A stretch of 64,000 nt of DNA from Microbispora siamensis (GTDB taxonomy: Bacteria; Actinomycetota; Actinomycetes; Streptosporangiales; Streptosporangiaceae). The notes under the pieces were generated by a model. The model saw only the letters and a list, made by a program, of their open reading frames with translations. It did not search any database and was not told where the DNA came from. The position numbers and the translations under genes were made by a program. Positions 36,339 to 48,900 of this stretch are shown piece by piece. Every line of letters starts with the position of its first letter. The stretch's first letter is position 1. The stretch lies in the NCBI RefSeq assembly GCF_016863095.1, contig NZ_BOOF01000001.1, positions 124,001 to 188,000 of the forward strand, read 5' to 3'.

Positions 36339-37370
36339 ATGGTTCGCATGCAGTACCGCACGCTCGGCCGGACCGGTATCAAGGTCAGCCCCTACGCGCT
36401 CGGCGCATTGATGTTCGCCACGTCGGTCGGCAACCCCGATCCCGGCGACTCGGCCCGCATCATCCACAGAGCGCTGGACGCGGGAATCAACCTCATCGAC
36501 ACCGCCGACGCCTACGGCGACTCCGAAGAGGTCGTCGGCAAGGCGATCGAGGGGCGGCGGGACAGCGTCGTCCTCGCGACCAAGGTGAGCCGCCCGATGG
36601 GCGACGACCCCAATCAGCAGGGCGCCTCGCGGCGCTGGATCATGACCGCGGTCGAGAACTCGCTGCGCCGCCTGCGGACCGACCACATCGACCTCTACCA
36701 GATCCAGCGGCCGGACCCCACCACGGACGTCGAGGAGACACTCTCCGCGCTCTCGGATCTGATTCACAGCGGGAAGGTCCGTGCGATCGGGACGTCCACG
36801 ATGCCGGCGTCCGACATCGTCGAAGCCCAGTGGGCCGCCGAGCGGCGCGGCCTGGAACGGTTCCACACCGAGCAGCCGCCGTACTCGCTGCTCGACCGCG
36901 GCATCGAGCGCGAGGTGCTGCCGGTCGCGCAGCGCTACAGGGTGGGCACCTTGGTGTGGGGGCCGCTCGGGCAGGGACTGCTCACCGGGCGCGTCCGCAA
37001 GGGGCAGCAGAACGAGCTGCGCCGTGCCGGCTTCTTCACGCACCTGAACGACGAGCACCGTCTCGACGCCGTCGAGCGGTTCATCTCGCTCGCCCGTGAG
37101 GCGGGCCTGCCGCTGACCCATCTCGCCATGGCGTTCGCCATCGCTCATCCCGTCGTGACCAGCGCGATCGTCGGGCCGCGCACGATGAGCCACCTCGACG
37201 ACCTGCTCGCCGGCGTCGACGTCGCACTCACCGACGACATCCTCGACCGGATCGACGAGATCGTCCCGCCCGGCACCGACGTCGGCACACTCGACCAGGC
37301 CTACGTGCCGCCGGCTCTCCAGCGGACGAGCCTGCGCCGCCGCCCCGTCGGCGAACGCTCCGCCGCCTGA
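36339..37370 (+). CDS. Aldo/keto reductase with His-to-Gln change
   Basis: A 343-residue TIM-barrel oxidoreductase. The Asp/Tyr pair in NLIDTADAYGDSEE and Lys in VVLATKVSRP are present, but the catalytic His usually in the LYQIHRPD motif is Gln123 (LYQIQRPD). The NADPH-binding region near VVTSAIVGPRTMSHLDDLL is normal. Reductase activity may be altered or rely on Tyr/Lys only. The ATG is preceded by GAAGGAAGG; a second ATG three codons in is possible. Likely controlled by the divergent XRE/MmyB regulator. Confidence 0.9.
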   Translation: MVRMQYRTLGRTGIKVSPYALGALMFATSVGNPDPGDSARIIHRALDAGINLIDTADAYGDSEEVVGKAIEGRRDSVVLATKVSRPMGDDPNQQGASRRWIMTAVENSLRRLRTDHIDLYQIQRPDPTTDVEETLSALSDLIHSGKVRAIGTSTMPASDIVEAQWAAERRGLERFHTEQPPYSLLDRGIEREVLPVAQRYRVGTLVWGPLGQGLLTGRVRKGQQNELRRAGFFTHLNDEHRLDAVERFISLAREAGLPLTHLAMAFAIAHPVVTSAIVGPRTMSHLDDLLAGVDVALTDDILDRIDEIVPPGTDVGTLDQAYVPPALQRTSLRRRPVGERSAA

Positions 37371-37426
37371 CACCCCCGCTCCGGCCCCGGGCCGACGACG
37401 CCTCGTACGGCGTTAAGGGTGGGGAC

Positions 37427-37606
37427 GTGAGCCCGAGGCCCGTGCGCGCAGTCGACGCCGACGAGAAGGTCGACCGGCAGGCGCGGATCCTCGAGGCGGC
37501 GCTTCGGCTCCTGTCCCTGCAGGGCATATCCGGGGTCAGCATGCGTGCCGTCGCGCGTGAGGCCGGACGCGGTCACGGGGGCGCCGCCCCCACTCCCACC
37601 GGCTGA
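37427..37606 (+). pseudogene. Truncated TetR regulator (N-terminal HTH only)
   Basis: A 59-codon frame starting GTG encodes a TetR N-terminus: QARILEAALRLLSLQG, then ISGVSMRAVAREAG. Where the recognition helix should continue it switches to unrelated GRGHGGAAPTPTG and stops. The ligand-binding domain is absent in all frames downstream. It is best explained as a gene truncated by deletion, with the next ~100 nt holding nothing recognisable. Confidence 0.6.
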
Positions 37607-37705
37607 GGGAGACGCCGGACGAGATCGCCGCCATCCGGGCAGGTCTCAGGCCGCGCGGCGGCCTTCCCCGGTCGATCGGGAAGGCCGCCGCTCGGGCGTG
37701 GACCG

Positions 37706-39952
37706 TCAGGTGCGGGTGAGGAGGAGGTTTCCCGCGCCGCTCTTCCTGATCACGATGACCGCGTAGACACCGGACACCTTGGGGTCCGAGATGGAAACGC
37801 GCTCGGCCTTGCCCGGCCCTCCGCCGGTGGAACGGCTGGCCTTGGCGCGAGACAGGCCCCACACGCTGGGGTTCGGCGTCATCACGAACAGGTCGACGTC
37901 CTGCCCGTCGCGGGGCGTGGCGATGAACGTCGCGGGCTCGCCCTGCTCGATCCGGGCCGTACGGATCTCGACCAGCCGGTCGGCGCCCATGGTGATCTCC
38001 TGCGGGGTTCCCTTCTGGAGGTCGCCGTCGGGCGCCTCGGCCACCTCCAGCGCGTACTCCTGGTAGTCGACGTCCGAGACGGCGGTCGCGACGTGGACGT
38101 CGTCGTCGGAGGCGGGCTGCACAGCGATGAAGTCCGCGTTGGAGGCGGTCCCGTCCGAGCTGGACAACGGCACCTTGGCGTGATCGACAGGGTACGCGTA
38201 GAGGTCGACGTTCGCACCGTTCGGCGGAGAGGCGACCGTCGCCACCACCGACCACTTGCCGGCCGTCGTCGGGAAGACCGGCAGAAGATGTTCGTTGGAG
38301 GGCCAGTGCGCGATCTTCCGATCGAAGAGGTCCTCGTAGCGCGTGTTGCGGATGGCGTTCTGGAACAGCACCTGCTCGGCGAGAACCTTGTCCTGCGCGC
38401 TCAGCCCGCCCAGGAACTGGTCGATGTCGTCGGCGGGCGCCTTCCTGAAGGCGGCCACGACCCCGGCGGGGCCCAGGCCGCCGACGTCCCAGTACTTCTC
38501 GTCGCGCGGGCCGGAGTCGGCCAGGTCGAGGAGGGCGCCGGCCACACGACCCTCGACGTCGGTCCCGTCGAACCAGCCCGCACTGAACCAGGTCGGGCTC
38601 TCGATGTCGATCGCGGGGTCGGTGGGTCCCCATCGTAAGTGCGTGTCGTCGTAGGTCTGGACGGCGACCCAGTCGGCCCATCCCTCGCTCCAGGCGCAGG
38701 CCGGGGTCGTCTCGTCCTTGACGTAGTGTTCGTCGCAGGAGGCGTCATAGGGCGGCATGCCGTCGTAGGTGTAGTCCATGATGAAGTGGCCCAGTTCGTG
38801 GGCGACCGTCATCTTCGACAGAGCGACCGACGCGTCCAGGTGTATCTCGAAGCGCTTGGAGCAGTCCGTGCCGTAGGCCCCGGGACAGTAGTACGACAGG
38901 GGAACGACCCTGTCGGGCGCCCAGATCACCGTCACCTTCCGGCAGGACGCCTCACCGGGTTTCCAGCACTCGTTGCCCGGCTGGTTCAGCCAGCCCGTGT
39001 ACGCCTTCCAGGTCTCGTGGGCGGCGGTGAAGATCCGGAAGGCGCCCTCGGCAGGGCTGCCGGGCGCGGCCTCGTAGTCGATGACCGACAGGGCGCTGCC
39101 CCGGGGAACGTCCTGTCTCACGTCGCTCCTGACGGCGTAATCGGTCCCGTCGCCCGGCTTCACGATCTCCCAGTAGTCGTTGGCCGAGGACACCTCGATG
39201 TAGACGTCCTGGCCGGTGCCGTCCTCATCGGCACCGGGGAAGCACACCTGGTAGTCGCCCGCGTCGTCGGTGAAGGTCGCCCCGAGCCGGTCAGGGCCGT
39301 CCCCGTCGGCGTCGAACGCCGTCACCCGTATCCCCGGCACTCCCCTGACGGCGCCGTCCTCCGCCCGGATGTGCTTGACGCGCCCCTGCACGCACGTGTC
39401 GTCCTCCCAGGTCCCCGACGTCGCCGGCGCCTGCGCGCGAGGCCCGCGGTCGTCCGGCGGCATGCCGAAGATCGACGACTTCTCCCCGATGGTGAGGTAG
39501 GCGAGCCCTTCACTGCTCGGGCCGGGCCGCCCGTCCCGCGCCTGGACGCGGATGGAGGCGGGGCCGGGTGCGACCGCGGTGACGATGCCCTCGTACCGGA
39601 CCGGCGTGCCGCGCCGGGCCCGTTCCGTACGGCTCGCGCGGTCCACGGGGCTTCGCCCGATCGTCGCCGGGGCGTGGGCGAGCCCGGCGGGCGGGCGCAC
39701 CCAGCGCAGGGTCTCCGGCAGTTCGATGATCGTCGTCGCGTTCGGCAGGTCCTCCTTCGCGGTGACCCCCACCGTGAGCGTCGCGGTCTGTCCCACGGCC
39801 GGGGCGCGGTCGAGTTTCACGTCGACGGTGAAGCAGTACCCCGGATCACATGAGGGTGGCTTCGCGGGGGCCGCGTGGGCCGGGGCCGCGACGAGGCCCG
39901 CCGCGGCCAGTCCGGTGGCGGCCAGGGCGGCGGCCATCAGTCGGCGTAACAT
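37706..39952 (-). CDS. Secreted zinc metalloprotease-like protein
   Basis: A 748-residue exported protein. The signal peptide MLRRLMAAALAATGLAAAG ends near AHA-AP. A Big/CARDB-like N-terminal region and a carboxypeptidase-regulatory-like stretch (GVPGIRVTAFDADGDG) precede the catalytic core with HELGH (385-389) and a probable third ligand Glu423 in SEGWADW. The C-terminal part has beta-rich repeats resembling pre-peptidase domains (DVDLFVMTPNPSVWG). It starts 13 nt after the RTX gene stop, with AGGAG in the gap, so the two are one operon and the protease may process or act with the RTX protein. Confidence 0.85.
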   Translation of the reverse strand: MLRRLMAAALAATGLAAAGLVAAPAHAAPAKPPSCDPGYCFTVDVKLDRAPAVGQTATLTVGVTAKEDLPNATTIIELPETLRWVRPPAGLAHAPATIGRSPVDRASRTERARRGTPVRYEGIVTAVAPGPASIRVQARDGRPGPSSEGLAYLTIGEKSSIFGMPPDDRGPRAQAPATSGTWEDDTCVQGRVKHIRAEDGAVRGVPGIRVTAFDADGDGPDRLGATFTDDAGDYQVCFPGADEDGTGQDVYIEVSSANDYWEIVKPGDGTDYAVRSDVRQDVPRGSALSVIDYEAAPGSPAEGAFRIFTAAHETWKAYTGWLNQPGNECWKPGEASCRKVTVIWAPDRVVPLSYYCPGAYGTDCSKRFEIHLDASVALSKMTVAHELGHFIMDYTYDGMPPYDASCDEHYVKDETTPACAWSEGWADWVAVQTYDDTHLRWGPTDPAIDIESPTWFSAGWFDGTDVEGRVAGALLDLADSGPRDEKYWDVGGLGPAGVVAAFRKAPADDIDQFLGGLSAQDKVLAEQVLFQNAIRNTRYEDLFDRKIAHWPSNEHLLPVFPTTAGKWSVVATVASPPNGANVDLYAYPVDHAKVPLSSSDGTASNADFIAVQPASDDDVHVATAVSDVDYQEYALEVAEAPDGDLQKGTPQEITMGADRLVEIRTARIEQGEPATFIATPRDGQDVDLFVMTPNPSVWGLSRAKASRSTGGGPGKAERVSISDPKVSGVYAVIVIRKSGAGNLLLTRT

Positions 39953-39965
39953 CCTTTTCTCCTGA

Positions 39966-42900
39966 TCAGCCCGCGCAGGCGACGGGCGAGTCGAAGTGTC
40001 CGGGTGAGGTGGGGTAGGGCGAGCCGTTGTCGTTGTCGGGGATCGCCAGCTCACGCTGGGCCGAGGGGTCGCCCTGGGCGCGGCCCGCTCCGGCGCCCCA
40101 GGCCACCTTGGCGAGGAAGTCGCGCATCGCGGGCGAGTGCTGGCGGACGATGTTGTGGCCGCCGTTGGCCGGGCCGCAGTGGGTGTAGAGGTTGAACGAC
40201 CCGTTCCAGTCGATCATCTTGTCGCCCGGGTTGGGCCCGTTCGCGGTGCGGTCGCCCTGCAGCACGTCGCGATCCGCGCCGCCGTACTGCCAGTCGACAC
40301 CCTGGTGGTGCTGGTCGTCGGCGGCGGACGCGTTGTCCTTGTCCGTCATCCGGAACCACAGGCACGGGTCGACGACGGTGGTGAGCGTGCCCTCGGGCAT
40401 GCGGCCGGGGGCGCAGTCGCCCGGGTAGGACCCGCGCGGGTTGTAGTCGAGCAGGTCCGCCCCGGCGCCGCCGAAGACGTGGTCGACGAAGCGGTCGCCG
40501 GTGCCCCGGGCGGCCGGGTCGAACGCGCCGCCGCTGATGCAGTCGGCGGTCGCCGCGTCCAGGACGGGGTCGCAGCCCTTGCCGCCCCAGACGACGTCGT
40601 CGCCGTCGTCGCCGAAGACCTCGTCGCCGCCGCTGTCGCCGTTGATCAGGTCGTCGCCCGCGCCGCCGTGCATGCTGTCGCGGCCCGGCCCGCCGCGCAT
40701 GCGGTCGTCGCCGCCCTTGGCGAAGCCGTCGTGCGGCAGGGCCGCGGCCACCCAGGTGTCGCCGTCCGCGTCGTGCAGCAGGTCGGTACGGCGGTCGTAG
40801 GAGCCGGCCGGGAAGCCGCGGTAGGTCTCCTTCGGCGGGGCGTTGAGGCTGACGGTGAAGCCGAGCCGCTGGGCGTCGCCCGCGTCGATGCGCTCGTCCA
40901 CCACACCGCCGCGGTCGCCCAGCATGGCGTCCTCGCCGTCGCCGCCGTCCATCTCGTCGTCGCCGAGCTCGCCGAACATGTCGTCGTCGCCCGCTCCGCC
41001 GTACAGCCGGTCGTCGCCGTCCTGGCCCCACAGCCCGTCGTCGCCCTCGTCCCCGTAGAGGCGGTCGGCGCCGAAGGAGCCCTCCGGCTCGCACGTCGGC
41101 TGGGCCTGGGTGCAGAACCGGGTGGAGTCGCCGGGCAGGGCCGGGTCGTGCGTACGGCTGCGCGTCGCGTCCGCGGGCGCCTGGCCCGCCGGGTAGCGCT
41201 CGGTGTAGACGCGCTCGGTGTTCCCGGTCAGCGTGCGGACGAGCGAGCCGTTGTCGCCGAGCAGCACGTCGGCCGCGCCGCCGCCCTCGATCGCGTCGCC
41301 CTTGTCGGGTGCGCCCGGCGTGGCCGAGCCGCCGATCAGGTCGTCCTGGCCGGGGGTGGCGTCGTCCCCCTCCAGCTCCGCGGGTTCGCTCGCATTCCCC
41401 TTCCACCCGGGGTCGGCGAGCGGCTCGCTGGTTGTCTGAGTGGAGGTGGCCGACAGCGGGAGGTCGCCGCGGATCTGGTCCGCGCCGCCGCCGCCCTCGG
41501 CGTGGTCGCCCTGGCCTCCACCGGAGATGTGGTCGTCGCCGTCCTGGCCCCACAGCACGTCGACGCCCGAGCCGCCGGAGACGCGGTCGCCGCCCGCGCC
41601 CTCGCCCAGGAGCGTGACCGCCCGCGGGGTCATCGGCGTGCCGGCCGAGCCCAGGCGGACCGTCGCCCTGGACGGGGTGCCCGCCAGCGTCACCACGGCG
41701 TTGTCGCCCGCGACGACGTCGTCGCCGGGGCCGCCGAACAGCGCGTCGGCGGCGTCGTCGGCCGCGGCGTGCGAGCCGCCCACGATGTCGTCGTCGCCCT
41801 GGTCGCCCTCGACCCAGTCGACGCCGGGGCCGCCCTCGGCATAGTCGTCGCCCGCCTGGCCGCGGAGCCGGTCGGCGCCGCCCTGGCCGAAGATCGCGTC
41901 GTTGCCCGCGCCGCCGTCGGCGACGTCCGCGCCGGATCCGCCCGCCAGCGGCTCCACCCGATGGGTGTGGAGCTGGCCGGGCCGTACGGCGACGGGGGTG
42001 GCCGTGCCGGACGTGCTCAGGACGGCGTTGTCGCCCGCGATCACGTCGGGTCCGTCACCGCCGAACAGGGTGTCGCCCGCGTCGGGATGCGGCCCGGAGC
42101 CGCCGCCGGCGAGTTCGTCCTCCCCGGCCTCGCCGAAGATTCGGTCGGCGCCGTTGCCTCCCTCCAAGTGGTCGTCACCGGCGTCGCCGTGCACCTCGTC
42201 GGCTCCGATCCCGCCGAAGGCGGTGTCGGCGTCGGCCCCGCCGTGAATCACGTCGGGCCCTCCTGCCTCCTCCGGCGTCCCGTCCAGGTCGAAGGAGCCG
42301 GTGGCGTCTCCGTTGTCACCCACGAGGCGGTCGGCTCCGGCGTCGCCGTAGAGCGTGTCGCCCGCGTCGGCCTTGCCCGCCGTGCGGCTGCCGCCGACGA
42401 GCAGGTCGTCGCCGAGGCCGCCGAACGCGGTGTCCTCGCCGGCCTCGCCCGCGACCACGTCGTCCTGGGCTCCGCCGTACAGGGTGTCGTCGCCGCTGCC
42501 GCCGGTGACCTCGTCGGCTCCGTCGTCGCCGTAGGCAGTGTCGTCGCCGGAGCCGCCGCTGACGTCGTCGTCGCCCGCTCCGCCGTACAGGACGTCGTCG
42601 CCCTTCTCGCCGCAGACGCGGTCCTGACCGCCGCCTGCCTCGACCCGGTCGGCGCCCCCGCCGGCGGAGACGGTCTCCTCGCCGCTGCCGCCGAGGACGA
42701 GGTCACGGCCGTCGCCGTCCCCGCCGACCTCTGCGCAGGGTTCCTCCCGGATCCTGTCGCCGAAGATCGTGGCACCGCCGTCGCCGCCCACGATGTGGTC
42801 GTCGCCGTCGCCGCCTGCCAGCAGCTTGGCCGATGGCTCCACGCCCAAGGGCAGCGGCAGGTGCCGCACTCGTCTGGCCGGGCCGAACTCGTCGCGGCCC

Positions 42901-45900
42901 TGCGCCTCGCTCACGTCGGACGGCTCGGCGATCACCCAGTCGTCGCCGGGGCCGCCGAAGATCTCGTCCTTGCCGTGGCCGCCCGCGAGGACGTCCTCGC
43001 CGCCGCCCCCGAGGATCCGTACGGTCTCGCCGGGGCGGGAGTGCCCGGCGACCAGGTCGACGGCCTGGCTGCCGTACACCGTGTCGGCGCCCGCGCCGGT
43101 GTCGACGTAGTTCGGTCCCGAGTCGGCCGGTCCGTTCGCGTCGGGCCCGAACTCGTTCTGCGGCCCGGTGTGGATCTCGTCGGCGGCGGAGCCGCCGGTG
43201 AGGATGTCGCCGCCGGGCCCGCCGACCAGCAGGCTCGGTTGGGCGCGGTAGCGGGGCGAGGGGTCGGTCGCGGCGAGCGGGTTGTCGGAGGCGACGCCGA
43301 TGGTGTCGTTCCCGCCGTTGCCCCACAGCCGGTTCGCGCCGAGTCCGGCGGCGATCCGGTCGTCGCCGTCGCCCGGGCCGTCGTCCGGCGCGCCGGGCAG
43401 ACCGTCGGCCGTCCAGTCGGCCACCTCCACCGTGCCGACCTTCCGGACCGCGGGGGTGAGGCGGCCGTCGCCGGCCACCCAGCCGCCCGCGCCGCCCACG
43501 GTCAGGTAGTCGTCGCCGGGGCCGCCGGCCACGATCGGGGCCGGCCCGCCCTGCTCGTCGTAGGAGTCGGCGCTGGTGATCTGGTCGTCGCCCTTGCCGC
43601 CGTCGATCACGTTCCTTCCGGCGCCGGCGAGGATCATGTCGTCGCCGTCGCCGCCGAAGGCGACGATCTTCCGGTCGAACGGGAACGGCGCGCCCGAGGC
43701 GTCGGCGTATCCCTGGAAGACGAGCTTGAGGCCGCCCTTCGCGCCGCGGCCGTCGGCCAGCACCCGGTCGAGGCCCGCCGTGTGGTGCTCCTCCCGCACG
43801 CCGAGGGCGTTGACCACGAAGCCCTCGTCGCCGGGGAGCTGGCTGACCGTCCACTGCTCGGCGTCGTCGCTCGGCTTGGCCGTGCTGCCGCCCCTGGCCG
43901 CGCGCATCGGGCCGATGTGCAGGACCAGGGCGTCGCCGCTGACCGTGGCGAGCTTGGGCGGGGCCTCATCGCACTTGGGTTTGGCCGAGAAGTCGAGCAG
44001 CGTGGCCTCGACGATCGTCCAGTCGAACCGCTTCTTGAAGATCGAGATGCCGATCTCCACCCAGGCCTTGAGATAGACCTTGAGCTTGCCGTCCATCGTG
44101 AACAGGCACAACGGGTTGCGCAGCAGGACGCCCGCGAACTCGAAGAACCTGAACTTGCCGTCGTTGGTGGGGTCGGCCCAGAGCATCGCGATGCCCAGGG
44201 AGATCCCTCCGCTCACGCCTGCCTTGACGAGCAGCAGGTCGACCCCGGCACCCGCTTCCAGCGTTCCGTACAGCTTGATCGCCGGCAGGGGACGGCCACG
44301 CTCGTCGGTGGTCTTGAGATACAGGCTGTCGAGGATCTGGAGGTCTGCCTTGCCCTGCTCGATGGCCTTGCGGATGCCGTACGTGTCGAAGCCCGCCCTG
44401 ATCCGAGCCTCGACCCCGGCGGTGCCGGAGATGACCACCATGATGGGCGGCGGCGCGTAGACCGGGCCGAACGACTGGCTGTAGGTGAAGCCCAGGCGCA
44501 GCGGGCCGGAGTCGTACGCGACGAGCTCGACGTCCTTGCCCATCAGCAGGCTGAAGATCGACCGCCCGGCGTTGTCCAGCACCGGGAAGCTGAAGCCGGA
44601 CTTAGCGGACTGCTGCATGGGCCCCTGCTCGGCCTCGGCCCCGGCCTTCGCGGCCTTGCCCTTGTCGCACGTCCTGGCGCCCTGGTCGAGCGCCGCGAAC
44701 AGGTCGTCCGTCGTGGGTGACACGTCCGCGATCAGGGAGTCCGCCACGTCCGGCGAGTTCTCCGTGGTGAGCGCCCTGTCGCCGGCCACGGTGAAGCTTC
44801 CGATCGGGATGTGCAGCTCACCCCGGCAGTCGGGCAGCGAGGTGACCAGCTTGGTGATCTCGATCATCCGCTCGATGAACTGGGTCGTGCTGTTGCCGCC
44901 CAGGGTGTTGAACTTCTTGGCGATCGTCATCAGGTTCACGTCACCGCCGCCCGCGGCCCGGCTGAGGTCCGAGAGCACCGGAATGGGCGCGTACAGCTGG
45001 TCGACGACGGGCCTCACCGGGTCGGTGACCCGCTTGACCTGGGTCACCACCGGCCCCAGGACCGTACGGAAGAAGTCGCCGGCCTCGAGGTTCACGTCGG
45101 TGAAGGCGATGGACAGGTTCGCCGGGTCGGGAGAGCCGCCCTTGGTGAGGTCCCAGGCCAGGTGGAAGTCGCCGAACAGCCCCGGCAGCATCGGCGACCC
45201 GGGCGTCACGGTGAAGCGCCAGTCGACGGCCACGTTGGCGTGCAGCGACGTCTCCACCAGGTCGGAGGCGTCGGTGAGCTGCGCCAGGCCGATCCGGCCG
45301 ACCGGCTTGAGCCCGACGGTGAACGTGCCGGCGAACAGGTCGGGAGACTGCGGCGAGCGGTTCTTCACCGTGACGTCGAGGATGGACAGCTTGGCGTTGA
45401 TCTCCTCGGGCAGCGACACGTTAACGCCCACCGTGGCCTGCGGCCGCTTGTCGGGTGCGGCGTCGATGTAGAAGCCGTTGGTCCGGTCGAGGCCCACGGT
45501 CACCTGCACGTGCCAGCCGATCTCGGCTCGCACGCCCTTGCCCGGGCCCTGACGCAGCGCGAGACCCGGGACGCCGATGTCCAGCTGCCGCTCCAGGGCC
45601 GCGCAGCCCTCCACGCAGCCCTGCCGCGGGTCGACGACGCCCTTGCCGATGCTCATCGTGAACTTCACGCCGGTCAGCTCGGTGCCCTTGGCGGCGTCGC
45701 ACGCGGTGGGGTCCGCGGGCTCCGGCGCCTGCACACACGTGATCACCGGTTGCACGCCGGGGCCGACCTTGGGGGCCAGCTCGGCGTTGTACCACTCGCG
45801 CAGGTCCTTGCCGGTGGGCACCCGGCCGCCGTTCGGCAGCTTGGCGATGGCCGCCTTGATCTCCTGGCGCTTGGCTCCGACGAAGTCCGCACCCTGCTGC

Positions 45901-48900
45901 AGGTCGTCGCCGACCAGGGGCAGCCTGCCGCCGTAGGAGGCCGTGCGCATGCCGGTCTCCAGCGCGGTGAGGTAGCGGTCGATGCCGTCGCCCAGGTTGG
46001 TCCAGTCGAGCTCCAGCCCCGCGGGCAGGGTGGAGAAGTCGAACTCGGGCACCTCCAGCCGCTCGATGTCGCCGGGCAGCTTCTTCGTCAGGTCGAACAT
46101 GTCCGCGAGGGGAGCGGCCCTGGGCAGGCGCAGGACGAGCGCGTGCCTACCGTCCGCCGTGATCGGGCTGCCGTTCACGTAGGCGGGCAGCACCGCGCAC
46201 AGCGCCAGGTCGGTCTCGTCACGCCGGGGGTCGCGGTCGCAGGTGACCGGTTCGGTCGTCTCGTTGAGCGACAGGTCGAGCCCGGCGAAGAAGTCGGCCG
46301 GCGGCACGGCCTCCCGCGACCCGCCGTCGTAACGGAGGTTCACGCCGTACGCGAGCCTGGCCTGCATCGGGTCGTCGTCCGCCTTGCCCACGGAGACGGG
46401 CAGCGGGCCGATGTTCGCCTTGATCGTGCCGTCGAGCCGGGCGCTCGCCTCCAGGTCGAGGCCGGAGTCGGTGTCGATGAGCAGGTCGCGGGCGAGATCG
46501 AAGTCGCGCTTGAGCGCCACCCGCACGCCCAGCCGGATCTGCCCGCCGACGGAGGCGTCGAGCGTGCCCGAACCGGAGGCGGCGACCAGACTGCTGTCGC
46601 CGAAGGAGAAGCGCAGCGGCTCCTTCAGCGCCGCCTTCTTGTCGTACGCGAGCGACAGGCGCAGCGCGCCGTCCTCGTACCCGATGCGGACCTGGCCGCC
46701 CAGCGCCTTGTTCAGCTCGGCCACCAGCGCCTGCACGGTGTCCGGCGGGGCCGCGGTCAGCCGGTCGATCGCGTCCCTGAGCGGCGAACGCAGCGCGTAC
46801 GCCGTGCCCGGCTCGGGACGGGCTTCGCCGAACTTCGCGGTGAACACCATGGTGTGCTCGCCGCAGACGGCCTGGACGGTCATCACGCGTGTGCCGATCA
46901 CGACGCCGCGCCCGATATGCGCCTGGGCGAAGGTCCGGGAGGGGTCGGTGACGAAGCCGTTCTCGCTTCCGCAGGCGCCGTCGCCGTACACGACGCCGGG
47001 GCCCGAGCCCATCTCGTCCGCGGCGACGAGGTCGGACAGCGACCGGCCGAGGAGCGGCAGCTTGGTCGTCATCGCCGTGCCGACGGGGCCGCTGGGCTGG
47101 ACGTGGTCGAGGTAGGTGGCCAGCGCGCCCAGCGACTTCACCAGCGCGCCGAACAGCGCCTGCGGGTTGTCGGGGTCGAAGGCGAAGTTCTTGACCTTGC
47201 CGATCTGGTCGAAGCCGCGGAAGACCAGGGTGTCCGGCGTGCGGATGTCCGGCATCTCCACGTCGCCGGTGACCTTGCCGCCGAAGAAGTCGGCCAGCCC
47301 GGGAACGCCGAAGGTCAGCCTGGCCCGGGCCGCGGCGTCCACCTGGGAGGTGAGGATGTCCGAGGGATTGTTCGCCAGGCGCTCGAACAGCCGCGTCAGC
47401 GGCACGTCCCCGACATCCTTGAGCGCGACCTTCACCACGTCGCCGCCGGACCTGCTGCTCATGGACAGATCGCCGGTGAGCCGTACGCCCAGGTAGCCGA
47501 CGACGGCGTCCACGTTGACCGAGGTGAGGACCGACAGGCGCGCGCCGAACAGGTCACGGCCGGTACGCAGCATGATCCGGTCGGCGGGCCGGGGCAGCTC
47601 GGTGACCACGGTCGCGCTGCCGTCGGGGTTGATGTGCTTGTAGGGGCACGCCTTCTGCTGGCCGTCCGGCCGGGTGGCGCACTCCTGGCCGGTGGCCGGG
47701 TCGCCGAGGTCGAGCACGACCGTGGCGGCGGCGTGGTAGCCGCGCATCACTCCGGCGACCGAGGTGGTCGCGTTGGCCTGGGCGAGGCCCGCGCGGGCCT
47801 TGAAGGTGTCGCCCAAGGTGACCTGGCCGATCATTGGGTCGGCGGCGGCGATCCGGTAGGCCGTCCCGGCCGCCGGCACGCCTCCGCGCCAGCCGTCGCC
47901 GGTCAGTGTCACGACGTCGGCGGTGTTGTCCGCCACCATGCCGGTCGACGTGCCCGCGGTGATCGTGCGGCCGGCGAACTCTCCGGGCGTCCACTTCTGG
48001 CCGGCGTGCTTCAGCGTCGTGGCCGTGTAGGTGACGCCGGCGCCCGTGCCGCTGCTCACCTGTCCGGCGGGGTTGAGCGGCTCGGGCGCGGGGTTGACCG
48101 CTCGGTCGATCACAAGCGTGAAGGCGATCTTCTTGGTGGCGTCGTCGTAGCCCGCGTCGGCGACCTTGATGATCGCGCCGCCGGGCAGGCCGCGCGCCCT
48201 GCCGAGCGCGGCGAGCATGTCCTGGATGGAGGTGAACGTGGGCTGACCGGTGTTCCGGTCCACGCTGTCGGCGACGAACTTGTCGATCGCCTCGGAGATG
48301 CGCACCGCGTCGGCCAGGGAACCCCGCATGAACGGCAGGTCAAGGTCGCCCTGGCCGCCCCAGCGGGCCCGCTGCACGGCGGTGATCGCACTCGACAGAT
48401 GCGTCAGCCCGTCGAGCAGGTCCTTCGGCGTGAGCGTCTGGAAGCGGTTCAGCCGGTCCAGGTCGGGCTGGCCCACGCTCACCTGCGGCCCGCCCGTGGC
48501 GAGGTCGGGCCAGTTCACGTCGACGGTCGCGGTGGCCCCCTCGACCTGGGCTCCGGCGAACGGCTGCGCGGTGACCGCGAGCCTGGCGGTCGCCGAGCCC
48601 TTCCTGGAGAAGGTGAACAATCCGGCGGCGGCGCCGTCCGCGCCCATCTCCCGCAGGTCGAGCCTGCCGTCGCCGTCCGGGTCGGAGGCGGTGGAGGTGA
48701 ACGTGGAGGCGAAGGAGAGCGACGAGCCCGCCGAGAGATCCACGCCGAGGATGCCGAAGGCGGCCGAGGGCTTCGCCCCCGCCGCCAGGCGCCCGTCCGC
48801 CTGCACCGTCACGACGGCGTCCTTGCCCAGCCAGGCGGTCTTGGTGGCGGGGTCGTAGGCGAAGGGCAGCTTCGCGCCGAGCTTCAGCGTGACGTCCACT

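Noticed and set aside
39966..43700. Regular tcgtcgcc-type DNA repeats as a possible tandem-repeat mobile element
   Set aside because: They are the codons of Ca-binding nonapeptides in a single intact reading frame.
40137..44720. A ~1,527-codon plus-strand frame opposite the RTX repeats
   Set aside because: Antisense of GGxGxD repeats; its AVVAA-type sequence has no domain and no start context.
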